From the NCBI RefSeq assembly GCF_000711225.1, contig NZ_JOMG01000004.1:887165-951164 (forward strand): DNA of 64,000 nt. The letters run 5' to 3'. Each line of letters starts with the position of its first letter. Position 1 is the stretch's first letter. Under the pieces are notes generated by a model. That model saw only the letters and a program-made list of their open reading frames with translations. It was not told where the DNA came from and did no database searches. Made by a program: the position numbers and the translations under genes. This stretch comes from Pelobacter seleniigenes DSM 18267. GTDB taxonomy: Bacteria; Desulfobacterota; Desulfuromonadia; Desulfuromonadales; Geopsychrobacteraceae. Positions 24,871 through 33,326 of this stretch are shown one piece after another.

Positions 24871-26250
24871 ATGAAACGCCAATTACGGATCGGTCTGGGG
24901 GTTGTTCTGCTGCTGAGCGGCTGGATAAGCGCCTTTCTTCTCAACAGCATGCCGCCGGGCAGCAATTACTATATCATTGGTCCGACCTTGTTGTTGGGGG
25001 GCGGGTTGGGATTGATTTTTAAAACCGCCGGCGGCAAGCTGACCGCGGTGACGGTAGCTTTGACCGCCTTAACGGCCCTGTTGACCATCAACCAGATTTA
25101 TCCCAGCGCCGGGGTCAGTATCTCCGCGTTTGAACAAGGACTGCAACAACCCGCTGAGCGGGGAAACATGGTCCCGCTGGCGGTTGCGCAGGACGAACAT
25201 AGCGGACCCTTTGCGACCGAGCGGCAGCTTGAAGTTTTTGCGGACCTTGATATCAAACTGTTCGCGCGACTGCCCGGCCCGGTCCGCATGCTTGCCTTTG
25301 ACGACAGTGGCAGGCTGTATGCCAGCATTCCCCGGCTTGGTGCCATCTATCTGCTGAAGGATGAAAACCGGGACGGCTTTGCGGAACAGCCGATTCTCTT
25401 TCATGTCGGCCTGGACCGCCCCCATGGTCTGGTGTGGGACGGCAATAAGCTCTATATCGCCGAAACCTCCCGCCTGCTGGAACTGCAGGACAGGAACGGC
25501 GACAACTCCGTGGATAAGGAACGAACCATCCTCGACGGCCTGCCGGACGATGGCGGGCACTGGACCCGCTCGTTGGCCCTCGGCAAAGACGGCTCCCTTT
25601 ACCTGTCCATCGGCTCCCGCTGTAATGCCTGCGCCGAAGCTGATCCCTTGCGCGCCACGGTGATCAAAGTTGATCCGGCCACCGGGCAGTCCGCTGTTTA
25701 TGCCAGCGGCTTGCGCAATTCAGTCGGGCTGGCCTTTGCGCCTGGCAGTGATGTCCTCTGGGGGAGCGATAACGGGCGGGATATGCTCGGGGATAACGTA
25801 CCGCCCGATGAAATCAACCGGATTGTCCAAGGGCAGGATTACGGCTGGCCTTACTGCTACGGGCAACGGACGCCTGACCCGGAACTCGGTTCGGCTGCTC
25901 GCTGCAAAGAGACCAGCGCCAGTGTTGTCGACCTGCAGGCCCATTCCGCTCCCCTCGGGATCAGTTTCGGGGCCGGTCTGAAGGCTCCGGCCGAATATCG
26001 CAACAGCCTCTACGTTGCCTTGCACGGGTCCTGGAATCGTACGACACCGACCGGTTACAAACTGGTCAGAATTCCCTTTGTCGACGGTCGGCCCAGTGGA
26101 GCGGTGCAGGAATTCCTGCGCGGCTGGCTGCTTGATGACAGTGCCTGGGGGCGACCGGTCGACCCGCTGGTCGGCCCGGACGGGAACCTTTACCTGAGCG
26201 ATGATCGCGCTGACGCAATCTATCGTATTCATTGGAAAACGACGGAGTAA
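24871..26250 (+). CDS. membrane-anchored PQQ/sorbosone dehydrogenase-like beta-propeller protein
   Basis: Encodes about 459 residues. Three N-terminal hydrophobic helices (about 5-24, 33-50, 55-74) anchor a periplasmic six-bladed propeller domain. GSDNGRDMLGDNVPPDEIN and DYGWPYCYG are signature stretches of the soluble glucose/sorbosone dehydrogenase-like family. Cysteines occur as CNAC and CYG/RCK pairs. Substrate and cofactor use are unproven, and many homologues are uncharacterised. The ATG at 24871 is chosen because the AAGGGGG site is 10 bases upstream of it; the ATG at 24862 would be too close. About 270 bases separate it from the lipid cluster, so it is probably a new unit. Confidence 0.8.
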   Translation: MKRQLRIGLGVVLLLSGWISAFLLNSMPPGSNYYIIGPTLLLGGGLGLIFKTAGGKLTAVTVALTALTALLTINQIYPSAGVSISAFEQGLQQPAERGNMVPLAVAQDEHSGPFATERQLEVFADLDIKLFARLPGPVRMLAFDDSGRLYASIPRLGAIYLLKDENRDGFAEQPILFHVGLDRPHGLVWDGNKLYIAETSRLLELQDRNGDNSVDKERTILDGLPDDGGHWTRSLALGKDGSLYLSIGSRCNACAEADPLRATVIKVDPATGQSAVYASGLRNSVGLAFAPGSDVLWGSDNGRDMLGDNVPPDEINRIVQGQDYGWPYCYGQRTPDPELGSAARCKETSASVVDLQAHSAPLGISFGAGLKAPAEYRNSLYVALHGSWNRTTPTGYKLVRIPFVDGRPSGAVQEFLRGWLLDDSAWGRPVDPLVGPDGNLYLSDDRADAIYRIHWKTTE

Positions 26251-26253
26251 CTG

Positions 26254-27057
26254 ATGTTGTACCGATTAATCCTGCTTGTTTTGTTTGTCCTGCCCAGTTT
26301 TACGGTGGGCTGTGCCCAGGCCGAGAGCAAGGTTTTTACCCTGACCGAAAGAGCTCCGGTCGAAATTGTCGGGCAGGTTCGTGAATTGCTCGATAGCGGT
26401 GAAAAGGCCGTTGCTGCCGGCTCGACAATTGTGGTTCAGGGGAGTGCCGAATCGATTGCCGCGGTGGGGAAGCTGATCGCCGCCCTGGATCGACAGCCCC
26501 AACAGCTGATCATCCGGGTCAGCAATGAACGTCACAGCCAACGGGCCGGCCAGCGCATCCTGGCGACCGGAGAGATGCCGGCGGGCGGCCCGGGAACGCG
26601 CTACCTGGGCAATGATTTTCGCCGCCTTGAATATTCCCTGCGGGTCCAGGAGGGCGCGGTGGCTTGGCTGGAGATCGGCCGGGATATCCCTTATACCGAG
26701 GAGTGGGCCACTTTCAGCGGGGATATTAACGGGTATCGGGAAAGGATCGCCTATCAAAAAATTACCACCGGCTTTCGCGTGGTCCCGGTGCAGGTGATGG
26801 GGGACAGGGTCCTGGTCGCTTTTGATCCTCAATTCATGGATGCCTCTGGTGGTGACGGGAACAGGGCGCCTGATATTGATTTTTCCCGTTATCATAGTCA
26901 AATGTATCTGCCTTTGGATGCCTGGGTCGAGTTGGGTGGACAATTCAACAACAGCAACCGTTTAGGGCGAGCCATTATTTCCAGCAGCACGGGTTCCGGA
27001 GTTGCCAAGGAAAATATTTTTATCAAAATCGAGCGGGCAGCAGGATTTTCCCCTTGA
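26254..27057 (+). CDS. exported protein with secretin N-domain-like region
   Basis: Encodes 267 residues with a signal sequence (about 1-24, ending ...CAQA). Residues about 25-85 (VFTLTERAPVEIVGQVRELL...VVQGSAESIAAVGKLIAALDRQPQQLIIRV, abbreviated) resemble the short NolW/secretin N1 fold: a beta strand, a helix, then a strand ending in a P-Q-Q-L-I-I-R-V-type motif. The secretin pore domain itself is absent, so it cannot form a secretin channel. It follows the dehydrogenase-like gene by 3 bases with a GGAG ribosome site inside the preceding stop region, so the two are coupled. Function is unknown, probably periplasmic or outer-membrane associated. Confidence 0.7.
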   Translation: MLYRLILLVLFVLPSFTVGCAQAESKVFTLTERAPVEIVGQVRELLDSGEKAVAAGSTIVVQGSAESIAAVGKLIAALDRQPQQLIIRVSNERHSQRAGQRILATGEMPAGGPGTRYLGNDFRRLEYSLRVQEGAVAWLEIGRDIPYTEEWATFSGDINGYRERIAYQKITTGFRVVPVQVMGDRVLVAFDPQFMDASGGDGNRAPDIDFSRYHSQMYLPLDAWVELGGQFNNSNRLGRAIISSSTGSGVAKENIFIKIERAAGFSP

Positions 27058-27082
27058 CACTCCTGGGGCGATTTGGTACTTC
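27054..27082 (+). promoter_or_regulatory. likely sigma-70 promoter of tRNA-Cys
   Basis: TTGACA at 27054-27059 is followed after 17 bases by TACTTC at 27077-27082, about 30 bases upstream of the tRNA. The -35 box is perfect and the -10 box is weak. The -35 box overlaps the end of the preceding gene. Confidence 0.45.
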
Positions 27083-27112
27083 AATGCGCACGCCAAAGCG
27101 GCGAATCAAAAT

Positions 27113-27186
27113 GGCCCCGTCGCCAAGTGGTAAGGCAGAGGTCTGCAACACCTTTATCCCCAGTTCGAATCTGGGCGGGGCCTCCA
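27113..27186 (+). tRNA. tRNA-Cys (GCA)
   Basis: A 74-base cloverleaf. Acceptor arms GGCCCCG/CGGGGCC, D-arm GTCGCCAAGTGGTAAGGC, anticodon loop CTGCAAC with GCA, T-arm CCCAG/CTGGG with TTCGAAT, discriminator T and an encoded CCA. It is followed directly by a strong terminator. Confidence 0.97.
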
Positions 27187-27193
27187 CAAATTC

Positions 27194-27229
27194 AAAGTGT
27201 CAGCCGTTTCCGGCTGACACTTTTTTTTT
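27194..27229 (+). terminator. rho-independent terminator after tRNA-Cys
   Basis: A perfect 11-bp stem (AGTGTCAGCCG with its complement, TTTC loop) is followed by nine T residues. It lies 8 bases after the tRNA end. Confidence 0.93.
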
Positions 27230-27241
27230 CCGGTTGAAACG

Positions 27242-28060
27242 ATGGAACTACTTTCCCCACAGATCATTATTTTGACCCTGATGCTGGGCTCTTGCGCCGG
27301 TTTTCTGGCCGGTCTGCTCGGGATTGGCGGTGGCGTTATCCTGGTTCCGTTGTTCCTCTGGTTGTTCCCCCTGGCCGGTTTTCCCCCTGACCTGGTTGTG
27401 CATTCCGCCTTCGGCACCAGCCTCGCCATTGTTTTTCCCACCGCCATCAGCAGCACCCTGGCACACCGCAAACGCGGCAATGTCGACTGGTACATGGTGC
27501 TTTACCTGACCCTGGGCGGGATTGCGGGATCCATTCTCGGGTCTTCCCTGGCGGCTGTCCTGCCTGGCGCTAAGCTGAAAATAGCCTTCGGGGTGATGCA
27601 GATTCTGGTCAGCCTTAAACTCATTTTTTATAAAAATCAGGAAGCCCTGACGGATTATCAATTTTCCGGAAGCCGGAAACCGCTGCTGCTGATCGGCCTG
27701 ATCGGAGGTTTTTTTTCCGCTTTCTTCGGCATTGGCGGCGGGGTGGTTGCCGTGCCCTTGCTGTTCATGCTGCTGCGGGTGCCGATCCGTCTGGCGGTCG
27801 GCAATTCCAGTGCGCTGATCGTGGTTTCCTCTTTAGCAGCCGTGGTCTGTTATATCTGGTATGGATTGGAGCAACCGGTCCATGCCCCATTTTCCCTCGG
27901 CTATGTTAATATTCTGGTAGCAGTGCTGGTTGCCCCCCTGACGATTATTTTTGCCCGGATCGGCGTCACCCTGGCCAGCCGGATCAGCCAGGCCAAACTG
28001 GTCAAGGTCTTTGCCTTGCTGCTGATGGTTATCGGTCTGAAAATAGTCTTTAAGATCTAG
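27242..28060 (+). CDS. TauE/SafE-family membrane permease
   Basis: Encodes 272 residues with about eight hydrophobic helices arranged as two related halves. Each half opens with a glycine-rich motif: GFLAGLLGIGGGVILVPL near residue 20 and GGFFSAFFGIGGGVVAVPL near residue 155. This duplicated motif defines the TauE/SafE (DUF81) permeases, which export sulfite, sulfoacetate or other small anions in studied cases. The substrate here is not indicated by context. It begins 12 bases after the tRNA-Cys terminator and so probably has its own promoter or relies on read-through. Confidence 0.88.
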   Translation: MELLSPQIIILTLMLGSCAGFLAGLLGIGGGVILVPLFLWLFPLAGFPPDLVVHSAFGTSLAIVFPTAISSTLAHRKRGNVDWYMVLYLTLGGIAGSILGSSLAAVLPGAKLKIAFGVMQILVSLKLIFYKNQEALTDYQFSGSRKPLLLIGLIGGFFSAFFGIGGGVVAVPLLFMLLRVPIRLAVGNSSALIVVSSLAAVVCYIWYGLEQPVHAPFSLGYVNILVAVLVAPLTIIFARIGVTLASRISQAKLVKVFALLLMVIGLKIVFKI

Positions 28061-28167
28061 CAGGCCGCCGCTACCGTCTGCCGACCTTATGACCGGGCAA
28101 GCAAAAGTCATGGTGGCAACGGGATAAGAGAGTTTTTTGAACCTTTGATTGATTCACGGAGGTAGCT

Positions 28168-28971
28168 ATGATACGACCTGCGGCTGTTGCCGGTAGTTTT
28201 TATCCTGCCGATCCTAAAGAATTAGTCAACCAGATCGATTCGTTCCTGACCTGGGCGGATGACGATCCGGCAGTGAAAGCGGTGATTGTTCCCCATGCCG
28301 GGCTGGTCTATTCCGGAGCCGTCGCCGGGGAAGTCTTCAGTTGTACGGCTGTTCCTCCTTGTGTGCTTATGCTCGGCCCCAACCATCACGGTGGCGGTCC
28401 GGCCATCGCGGTCAGTAAGGCCACGGCCTGGGCAACACCGTTCGGGGCGGTTCCGGTGGCCAGTGAGCTGCGGACGGCCCTGTTGAAACGGATTCCGCAA
28501 GCGGAGGCTGATGACCAGGCTCATCAGTATGAGCACTCTCTGGAAATCATGTTGCCGTTTTTGCTCCGCAAACAACCGGATCTGCAGATTTTGCCCATCG
28601 CCCTGGGACAGTTGAGTTTCGCCGAGTGTCAGGCGCTGGGTGCCGAGCTTGCCGCACTGCTGAAGGATTGGCAACAACCGGTGTTGCTGCTGGCGAGCAG
28701 TGACATGAATCATTTTTTTCCGGCGGCTGAGAATAAAAAGCTCGATAATATAGCGATCTCAGCCATGACCGATTTTGATCCGCAACGCCTTTACCAGGTG
28801 GTGAAGGAACATCGGATCACTATGTGCGGTGTGTTGCCGACCGTGGTTGTCATGCACGCCGCGCTTCAACTCGGTGCAGAGGAGTGCCGTCTGGTCCGTT
28901 ATGCCCATTCCGGAGAGGTCAGCGGCGATAACAGTCGGGTGGTCGGCTACGCCGGACTGACGATCCGCTGA
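28168..28971 (+). CDS. amrB: AmmeMemoRadiSam system protein B (MEMO1 family)
   Basis: Encodes 267 residues opening MIRPAAVAGSFYPADPKEL, the classic MEMO1/AmrB start. Conserved histidines lie in VPHAGLVYSG, LGPNHHG and YEHSLEIMLPFL, with SSDMNHF further on. These form the iron/nucleophilic-hydrolase-like pocket related to class III extradiol dioxygenases. The family is often found with a radical SAM protein (AmrS) and AMMECR1 (AmrA); neither adjoins it here. The biochemical role in bacteria is not settled. Confidence 0.9.
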   Translation: MIRPAAVAGSFYPADPKELVNQIDSFLTWADDDPAVKAVIVPHAGLVYSGAVAGEVFSCTAVPPCVLMLGPNHHGGGPAIAVSKATAWATPFGAVPVASELRTALLKRIPQAEADDQAHQYEHSLEIMLPFLLRKQPDLQILPIALGQLSFAECQALGAELAALLKDWQQPVLLLASSDMNHFFPAAENKKLDNIAISAMTDFDPQRLYQVVKEHRITMCGVLPTVVVMHAALQLGAEECRLVRYAHSGEVSGDNSRVVGYAGLTIR

Positions 28972-29040
28972 GGAGCTGGTTTTTCTGCGCTCCGGTTTGT
29001 TCGACGACCAATTATTTTTGAATGGTTTCAAGGAGTTTTC

Positions 29041-30438
29041 ATGTCTGATCTACGTGTTCGTTTTGCCCCCAGCCCGACCGGATATCTCCATATCGGCGGT
29101 GCCCGGACCGCTCTGTTCAATTATCTGCTCGCGCAACAGCAGCATGGCACCTATGTCCTGCGGATTGAAGATACCGATGTGGCCCGCTCGACCCAGGAAT
29201 CCGTCGACGCTATTCTCAACGCCATGGACTGGCTGGGGCTGTCATGTGACGAAGGCCCGTTTTACCAGTCGGACCGGTTTGATCTGTATCGGCAGAAAGT
29301 TCAGCAACTCCTTGACGAGGGGAAGGCTTATCGCTGTTACTGCACCCAGGAAGAGCTGGACGCCAAACGCGAAGCAGCTCTGCAGGAAGGGCGCAAACCG
29401 AAATACGACGGCACCTGTCGCCACCGCAGCGATCAACCCGATGCCCCCTATGTGGTGCGCTTCAAGCTGCCTGAAGGGCAGGGGGCAACGACCTTTGTGG
29501 ATAAGATCAAAGGCCCGATTACCTTTCAGCATGACGAACTGGACGATCTGATTATTCAGCGGACCGACGGAACTCCGACCTACAATTTTGTGGTGGTTGT
29601 CGATGACGCCGAAATGGGTATGACGCTGATCATCCGGGGGGACGATCATGTCAACAACACTCCACGACAGATCTTGCTGTACGAGGCCCTCGGTTATCCG
29701 GTGCCCGAGTTTGCTCATGTTCCGATGATCCTGGGGTCCGATAAAAAACGCCTGTCCAAGCGGCACGGCGCTACCTCGGTCATGGCTTATCAGGAGATGG
29801 GATTTCTTCCGGAAGCCCTGGTTAATTACCTGGCCCGCCTCGGCTGGTCCCATGGTGATGAAGAAATTTTCAGCATGAGCGACCTGATTGAAAAATTCAG
29901 CTTGGATCATGTCGGCCGTGCCGCCGGGGTTTTTAACCCGGAAAAGCTGCTCTGGCTCAACAGTCACTACATCAAGAGCGGCGACCCGGCTCGTCTGGCC
30001 GAACTGCTGCAGCCGTTTTTGGCGGCCAAAGGAGTTTCCACGACCGCTGGCCCTGATCTGGTTGAAGTTGTCAAAAGCCTGCAGGAAAGGGCAGCGACCC
30101 TCGTGGAAATGGCTGATGGCGCAGCATTCTATTTTGCTGAGCTGATTGAATACGATGAAAAAGCCAAGAATAAATTTCTAAGTAATGATCAGCGGGAACT
30201 GTTCGAAATCTTGCTTGAACAGCTGAACGGCTGTGAGCGGTTCGATGAAGAGAGCCTTGAAAAGGCTTTTGCCGTGATCATGGAAAAAACCGGTTTGAAA
30301 TTCGGAAAAGTCGCCCAACCATTGCGGGTGGCTTTGACCGGAGGAACGGCAAGCCCGAGTATTTACCAGGTGTTGGAAGTCCTCGGCAAAGAAGAGTCGC
30401 TGAAAAGAATAACCCAGGCGCTGGGCGCCTTGGTTTAG
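29041..30438 (+). CDS. gltX: glutamyl-tRNA synthetase
   Basis: Encodes 465 residues, the normal length for a bacterial class I GluRS. The HIGH-type motif [14 protein letters not shown] is at residues 10-23 and the KMSKS-type motif KRLSKRHG is at about 238-245. A CRxH/CYC cysteine cluster typical of a zinc-bearing GluRS is partly present (YCTQ... and CRHRS). It charges tRNA-Glu and may also charge tRNA-Gln for GatCAB. An AAGGAG ribosome site precedes the ATG. A strong bidirectional terminator follows. Confidence 0.97.
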   Translation: MSDLRVRFAPSPTGYLHIGGARTALFNYLLAQQQHGTYVLRIEDTDVARSTQESVDAILNAMDWLGLSCDEGPFYQSDRFDLYRQKVQQLLDEGKAYRCYCTQEELDAKREAALQEGRKPKYDGTCRHRSDQPDAPYVVRFKLPEGQGATTFVDKIKGPITFQHDELDDLIIQRTDGTPTYNFVVVVDDAEMGMTLIIRGDDHVNNTPRQILLYEALGYPVPEFAHVPMILGSDKKRLSKRHGATSVMAYQEMGFLPEALVNYLARLGWSHGDEEIFSMSDLIEKFSLDHVGRAAGVFNPEKLLWLNSHYIKSGDPARLAELLQPFLAAKGVSTTAGPDLVEVVKSLQERAATLVEMADGAAFYFAELIEYDEKAKNKFLSNDQRELFEILLEQLNGCERFDEESLEKAFAVIMEKTGLKFGKVAQPLRVALTGGTASPSIYQVLEVLGKEESLKRITQALGALV

Positions 30439-30447
30439 CAGGTTACT

Positions 30448-30484
30448 AAAAAGCCCGGCTGTTTGAAACAGCCGGGCTTTTTTT
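30448..30484. terminator. bidirectional rho-independent terminator between gltX and the PilZ gene
   Basis: AAAAGCCCGGCTGTTT pairs with its complement across a short GAAA-type loop and is flanked by T-rich tracts on both strands. It can serve gltX (plus) and the convergent PilZ gene (minus). Confidence 0.92.
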
Positions 30485-30509
30485 ATTTGGCAAGCAGTGG
30501 AACGAGTAT

Positions 30510-30869
30510 TTACAGCTGATCCTTGATCCAGTCGTCAATCTGTTGCGATACCTCGTCGTCAAGGTCGATAAACTTCATACCCATCCCCGGCTCAAAAGGC
30601 AGATGCGAGCCGAAGGGACGTTTCCATACCACTTCACAACAACAGCGGACATGCCCCTTGAGCGGAGCCGGCAGGGCAAATTCCAGGTTGATGCGTTGCC
30701 CCGGTTCAATGGGGTTGGTCGTCGCAATAAACATCCCGCTCTTGCTGATATTTTTGGTGTAGCCGAAAAACACCGGACGGTCGCCGTCAATATGGACCTT
30801 CTGAATGATCAGCGGTGCTCTGAGATTTTTTCTGAGGTCTGCTTTGGGGCGTTCAGGGGTTTCTTTCAT
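30510..30869 (-). CDS. PilZ-domain protein
   Basis: Encodes 119 residues. The c-di-GMP-binding signature is present: an Arg-rich stretch RKNLRAPL near the N-terminus and NISKSGMFIAT about 30 residues later (D/NxSxxG). It is a stand-alone PilZ domain, likely a c-di-GMP effector controlling surface or motility behaviour (inference from family). The ATG at 30869 is favoured over one 15 bases upstream because a GGAG site lies 5 bases before it. It has no co-directional neighbour. Confidence 0.87.
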   Translation of the reverse strand: MKETPERPKADLRKNLRAPLIIQKVHIDGDRPVFFGYTKNISKSGMFIATTNPIEPGQRINLEFALPAPLKGHVRCCCEVVWKRPFGSHLPFEPGMGMKFIDLDDEVSQQIDDWIKDQL

Positions 30870-31040
30870 AGTTTCTCCACACATGCATTGGCGATTGAAT
30901 GTAACCTATTCGATTCATAAGATGGATGCAATGTTTAATTCACGATTGAGCCCGGAAACTGCCTCCATTTATGACCCGCTTCGGGGAGAAGTAAGCATTT
31001 ATACAGATATTACAAAGGGTGTAATGATTACATATCATGG

Positions 31041-31068
31041 TTGACATTAAAACAATTATCGCTAAACT
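31041..31068 (+). promoter_or_regulatory. promoter of the TetR-efflux operon
   Basis: TTGACA at 31041-31046 and TAAACT at 31063-31068 are separated by 16 bases. The -10 box lies within the palindrome at 31061-31088, so a bound repressor would block RNA polymerase. Confidence 0.65.
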
Positions 31069-31088
31069 CGAATCTGTTCGAGTTTAGC
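31061..31088 (+). promoter_or_regulatory. perfect palindromic operator for the TetR regulator
   Basis: Two 12-base arms, GCTAAACTCGAA and TTCGAGTTTAGC, are perfect inverted repeats separated by TCTG. The size and symmetry fit a TetR-family dimer or dimer-pair site. It overlaps the -10 box and lies about 100 bases before the tetR-like gene, suggesting negative autoregulation of the whole efflux operon (inference). Confidence 0.7.
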
Positions 31089-31093
31089 AGGCT

Positions 31094-31163
31094 GTTGAAA
31101 AACTGCCTGCCAAGACCATGGACGGAACGGGCTTGAAAAAGGCCAAGGATGGACTTTTTCAAC
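31094..31163 (+). repeat. imperfect inverted repeat in the efflux-operon leader
   Basis: GTTGAAAAACT at 31094-31104 is matched by ACTTTTTCAAC at 31153-31163 with one mismatch, enclosing about 48 bases. It sits between the operator and the ribosome site. It may be a short degenerate mobile element or an mRNA leader fold. Confidence 0.45.
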
Positions 31164-31185
31164 AACCGGTTAGCGAGGAGTGCAG

Positions 31186-31785
31186 ATGTCCGGAATACGG
31201 GAACAGAAAAAGCAGGAAACCAGGCAGGCGATTTGCGCCGCGGCAATGAAATTATTTACTGAAAAAAGCTATGAAGCGACCAGCATCGAAGATATCGCCT
31301 TGGATGCCGGTATCGGTAAAACGACCATTTATGGTTACTTCTCTAACAAAGAAGAAATATTTGTCACTTACTGTGACACTGAATTGGAGAGGGCTTTTAA
31401 CCAGTTTCGTTCCGATTGCGAAGAAGAACGTCCGCTGTTGGATAAACTGGTCCGGTTTTTTTTGAGTAAATTTTCCTTTGTAACGGAAAATCGGGAGTTC
31501 GGTCGGCAGATGATGAGAGAAATGCTCTTTCCCCGCACGATTAACGAACAGGCGGAGCTCCATGATCGCAGGTATCTCGATCACCTGCAGGCGATCTTTA
31601 TCGATGCCGAACAGCAGGGGGACATTGCGCCAGGACAGGATAGCTTTATGCTCGCTGTTCATGCTTTTTCCGTTTATCTGGGGGTTCTGACGGGCTGGTT
31701 CAAAGGCCATGTCAGCGAACTTGAACAGGCTGAGAACGCTCTACGGCAGCTCTTTTCCCAGTTGCTGGAAGGGGTTCAGTCATGA
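31186..31785 (+). CDS. TetR/AcrR-family transcriptional regulator of the RND efflux operon
   Basis: Encodes 199 residues. The N-terminal helix-turn-helix is clear: AAMKLFTEKSYEATSIEDIALDAGIGKTTIYGYFSNKEEIF is the standard TetR pattern (residues about 18-58, key stretch GIGKTTIYGYF). The variable C-terminal domain presumably binds the inducing compound. The ATG at 31186 has a GAGGAG site 5 bases upstream. It overlaps the outer-membrane efflux gene by 4 bases (ATGA), so the repressor is the first gene of the operon it probably controls through the upstream palindrome. Confidence 0.9.
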   Translation: MSGIREQKKQETRQAICAAAMKLFTEKSYEATSIEDIALDAGIGKTTIYGYFSNKEEIFVTYCDTELERAFNQFRSDCEEERPLLDKLVRFFLSKFSFVTENREFGRQMMREMLFPRTINEQAELHDRRYLDHLQAIFIDAEQQGDIAPGQDSFMLAVHAFSVYLGVLTGWFKGHVSELEQAENALRQLFSQLLEGVQS

Positions 31786-33326
31786 TTACGGTTCGGCTGT
31801 GGATTCTGCTTCTACTCTTGCTGCTGACCACTTCAGCCGCTGCAGAAACGCCCCCTCCGGCGTTGCGTGAACTGATCGCCATCGGTCTGGAAAACAACCT
31901 GGGACTGCTGACTGAAAAGGTCAATGTCGGCCAGCAAGCGCAGCAGGTCCAGATCAAGCAGGCCGAATTCGACCCGGAGGTCCAGGCCAAGGTCAGTTAT
32001 GAAAAGAATTCCACCCCTTATGAGTCGAGCAGTGGATTCAGCGGCAACAGTCGGGCCGATACCGCGTCTGGCAAGGTCGGGGTCGGGAAAAAACTGAGCA
32101 CCGGCATGGAGCTTTCGGTGTCGCTGAATTCTGAATGGATGACGGATAACGACTTCAGTAACGATCTGGATGATCGCTACCGGACAGCCCTGATCCTCAG
32201 CCTGACCCAGCCTCTGTTGCGCAATCTGGGCCGCGACGTCAATCTGACCAGCCTCAGGCTTAGCAGGAACAACCAGCGGCAGGCGTCGTTAAGCTATCTG
32301 CTCAAAGCCCAACAATATATTTTGAAACTGGAAGATGCCTTCTGGCAACTGGCCGGCAGTGAACAGGTCATTCGGCTCCGTAAAGATTCCCTGGCCCTGG
32401 CCCAGGGACTGCTGGAAGCCAACCGGAAGCGCTTTGCCGCTGGGGTGGTCGCGGTGACCGAGATTCAGGAAGCAGAAACCGCCACGGCCGACCGGGAGCT
32501 GAGTTTATCCCAGGCGATTCAGGAGCATAGCCTGCAACTTGAGGAGCTCAGCCGGTTGCTCAACTACCAGTTGCCAGAGAACTATCAGCTTGCCGGCAGC
32601 GAAGCTTTTCCCGAGGCGGTCGAGCCGCAAAGCTTTCCCGCGGATCAGGCTCTTTATGATCAGGCCCTGAAAAAGCGCCTTGAACTGAAGATCAATGCCT
32701 TTGATATTGAAAATGCCCACTTGCAAAAGAATTATCAGGCCAATCAATTGCAGCCCAAACTCGATCTCAACCTGCAGGCCGGGCTCAATGGGCTGGCCGG
32801 CGAGGATCGGCAGACCGTTCCGGGGAGTCGCTACGAAGGCGGCTGGCTCGATTCGGCAGGATCCCTTGCCGAAGGGGACGGTTACCAGTGGGGAGTCGGC
32901 CTTAATTTTTCCATGCCCCTGGGCAATCGCGAGGCCCGGGCGCGCTATCAGCTGTCCCGCATGCAGCTGACGCGGGATCGTTATGCTCGGCAGGATCTTG
33001 AGCTTGCGGTGCGCAATGAGCTGCGCCAACAGCGGATCAATGTCCGCCGTTACCTGGAACAACTGGGGATTGCGGAACGGTTCGCCCAGCTTGCGGAAAA
33101 GACCCTGCAGCAGGAACAGCGGCGGCTCGATGAAGGGCTGTCCGACACCTTCCGCATGATCAGCTTCCAGGAAAATATGATTTCGGCGAAGATCGGTCGC
33201 ATCAACGCCATGATCCGCTATCACCTGGCCGTTGCCCGCATGGCCTATGTCAGAGGAAACACTTTTGAGCGGCACCATATTATTATGACTGAAGATAACG
33301 AGGAGTTAACCCTTGAGAACTTATAA
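31782..33326 (+). CDS. TolC-family outer membrane efflux protein
   Basis: Encodes 514 residues with a signal peptide (about 1-21, ending AAAETP). Two repeats of long alpha-helical coiled-coil hairpins are visible (for example YILKLEDAFWQLAGSEQVIRL and the C-terminal RYLEQLGIAERFAQLAEKTL region), separated by beta-strand segments with QPLLRNLG and LNFSMPLGNREAR. This is the OEP/TolC pattern. It forms the outer-membrane duct for the adaptor and RND pump downstream. It overlaps the adaptor gene by 14 bases. Confidence 0.9.
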   Translation: MITVRLWILLLLLLLTTSAAAETPPPALRELIAIGLENNLGLLTEKVNVGQQAQQVQIKQAEFDPEVQAKVSYEKNSTPYESSSGFSGNSRADTASGKVGVGKKLSTGMELSVSLNSEWMTDNDFSNDLDDRYRTALILSLTQPLLRNLGRDVNLTSLRLSRNNQRQASLSYLLKAQQYILKLEDAFWQLAGSEQVIRLRKDSLALAQGLLEANRKRFAAGVVAVTEIQEAETATADRELSLSQAIQEHSLQLEELSRLLNYQLPENYQLAGSEAFPEAVEPQSFPADQALYDQALKKRLELKINAFDIENAHLQKNYQANQLQPKLDLNLQAGLNGLAGEDRQTVPGSRYEGGWLDSAGSLAEGDGYQWGVGLNFSMPLGNREARARYQLSRMQLTRDRYARQDLELAVRNELRQQRINVRRYLEQLGIAERFAQLAEKTLQQEQRRLDEGLSDTFRMISFQENMISAKIGRINAMIRYHLAVARMAYVRGNTFERHHIIMTEDNEELTLENL

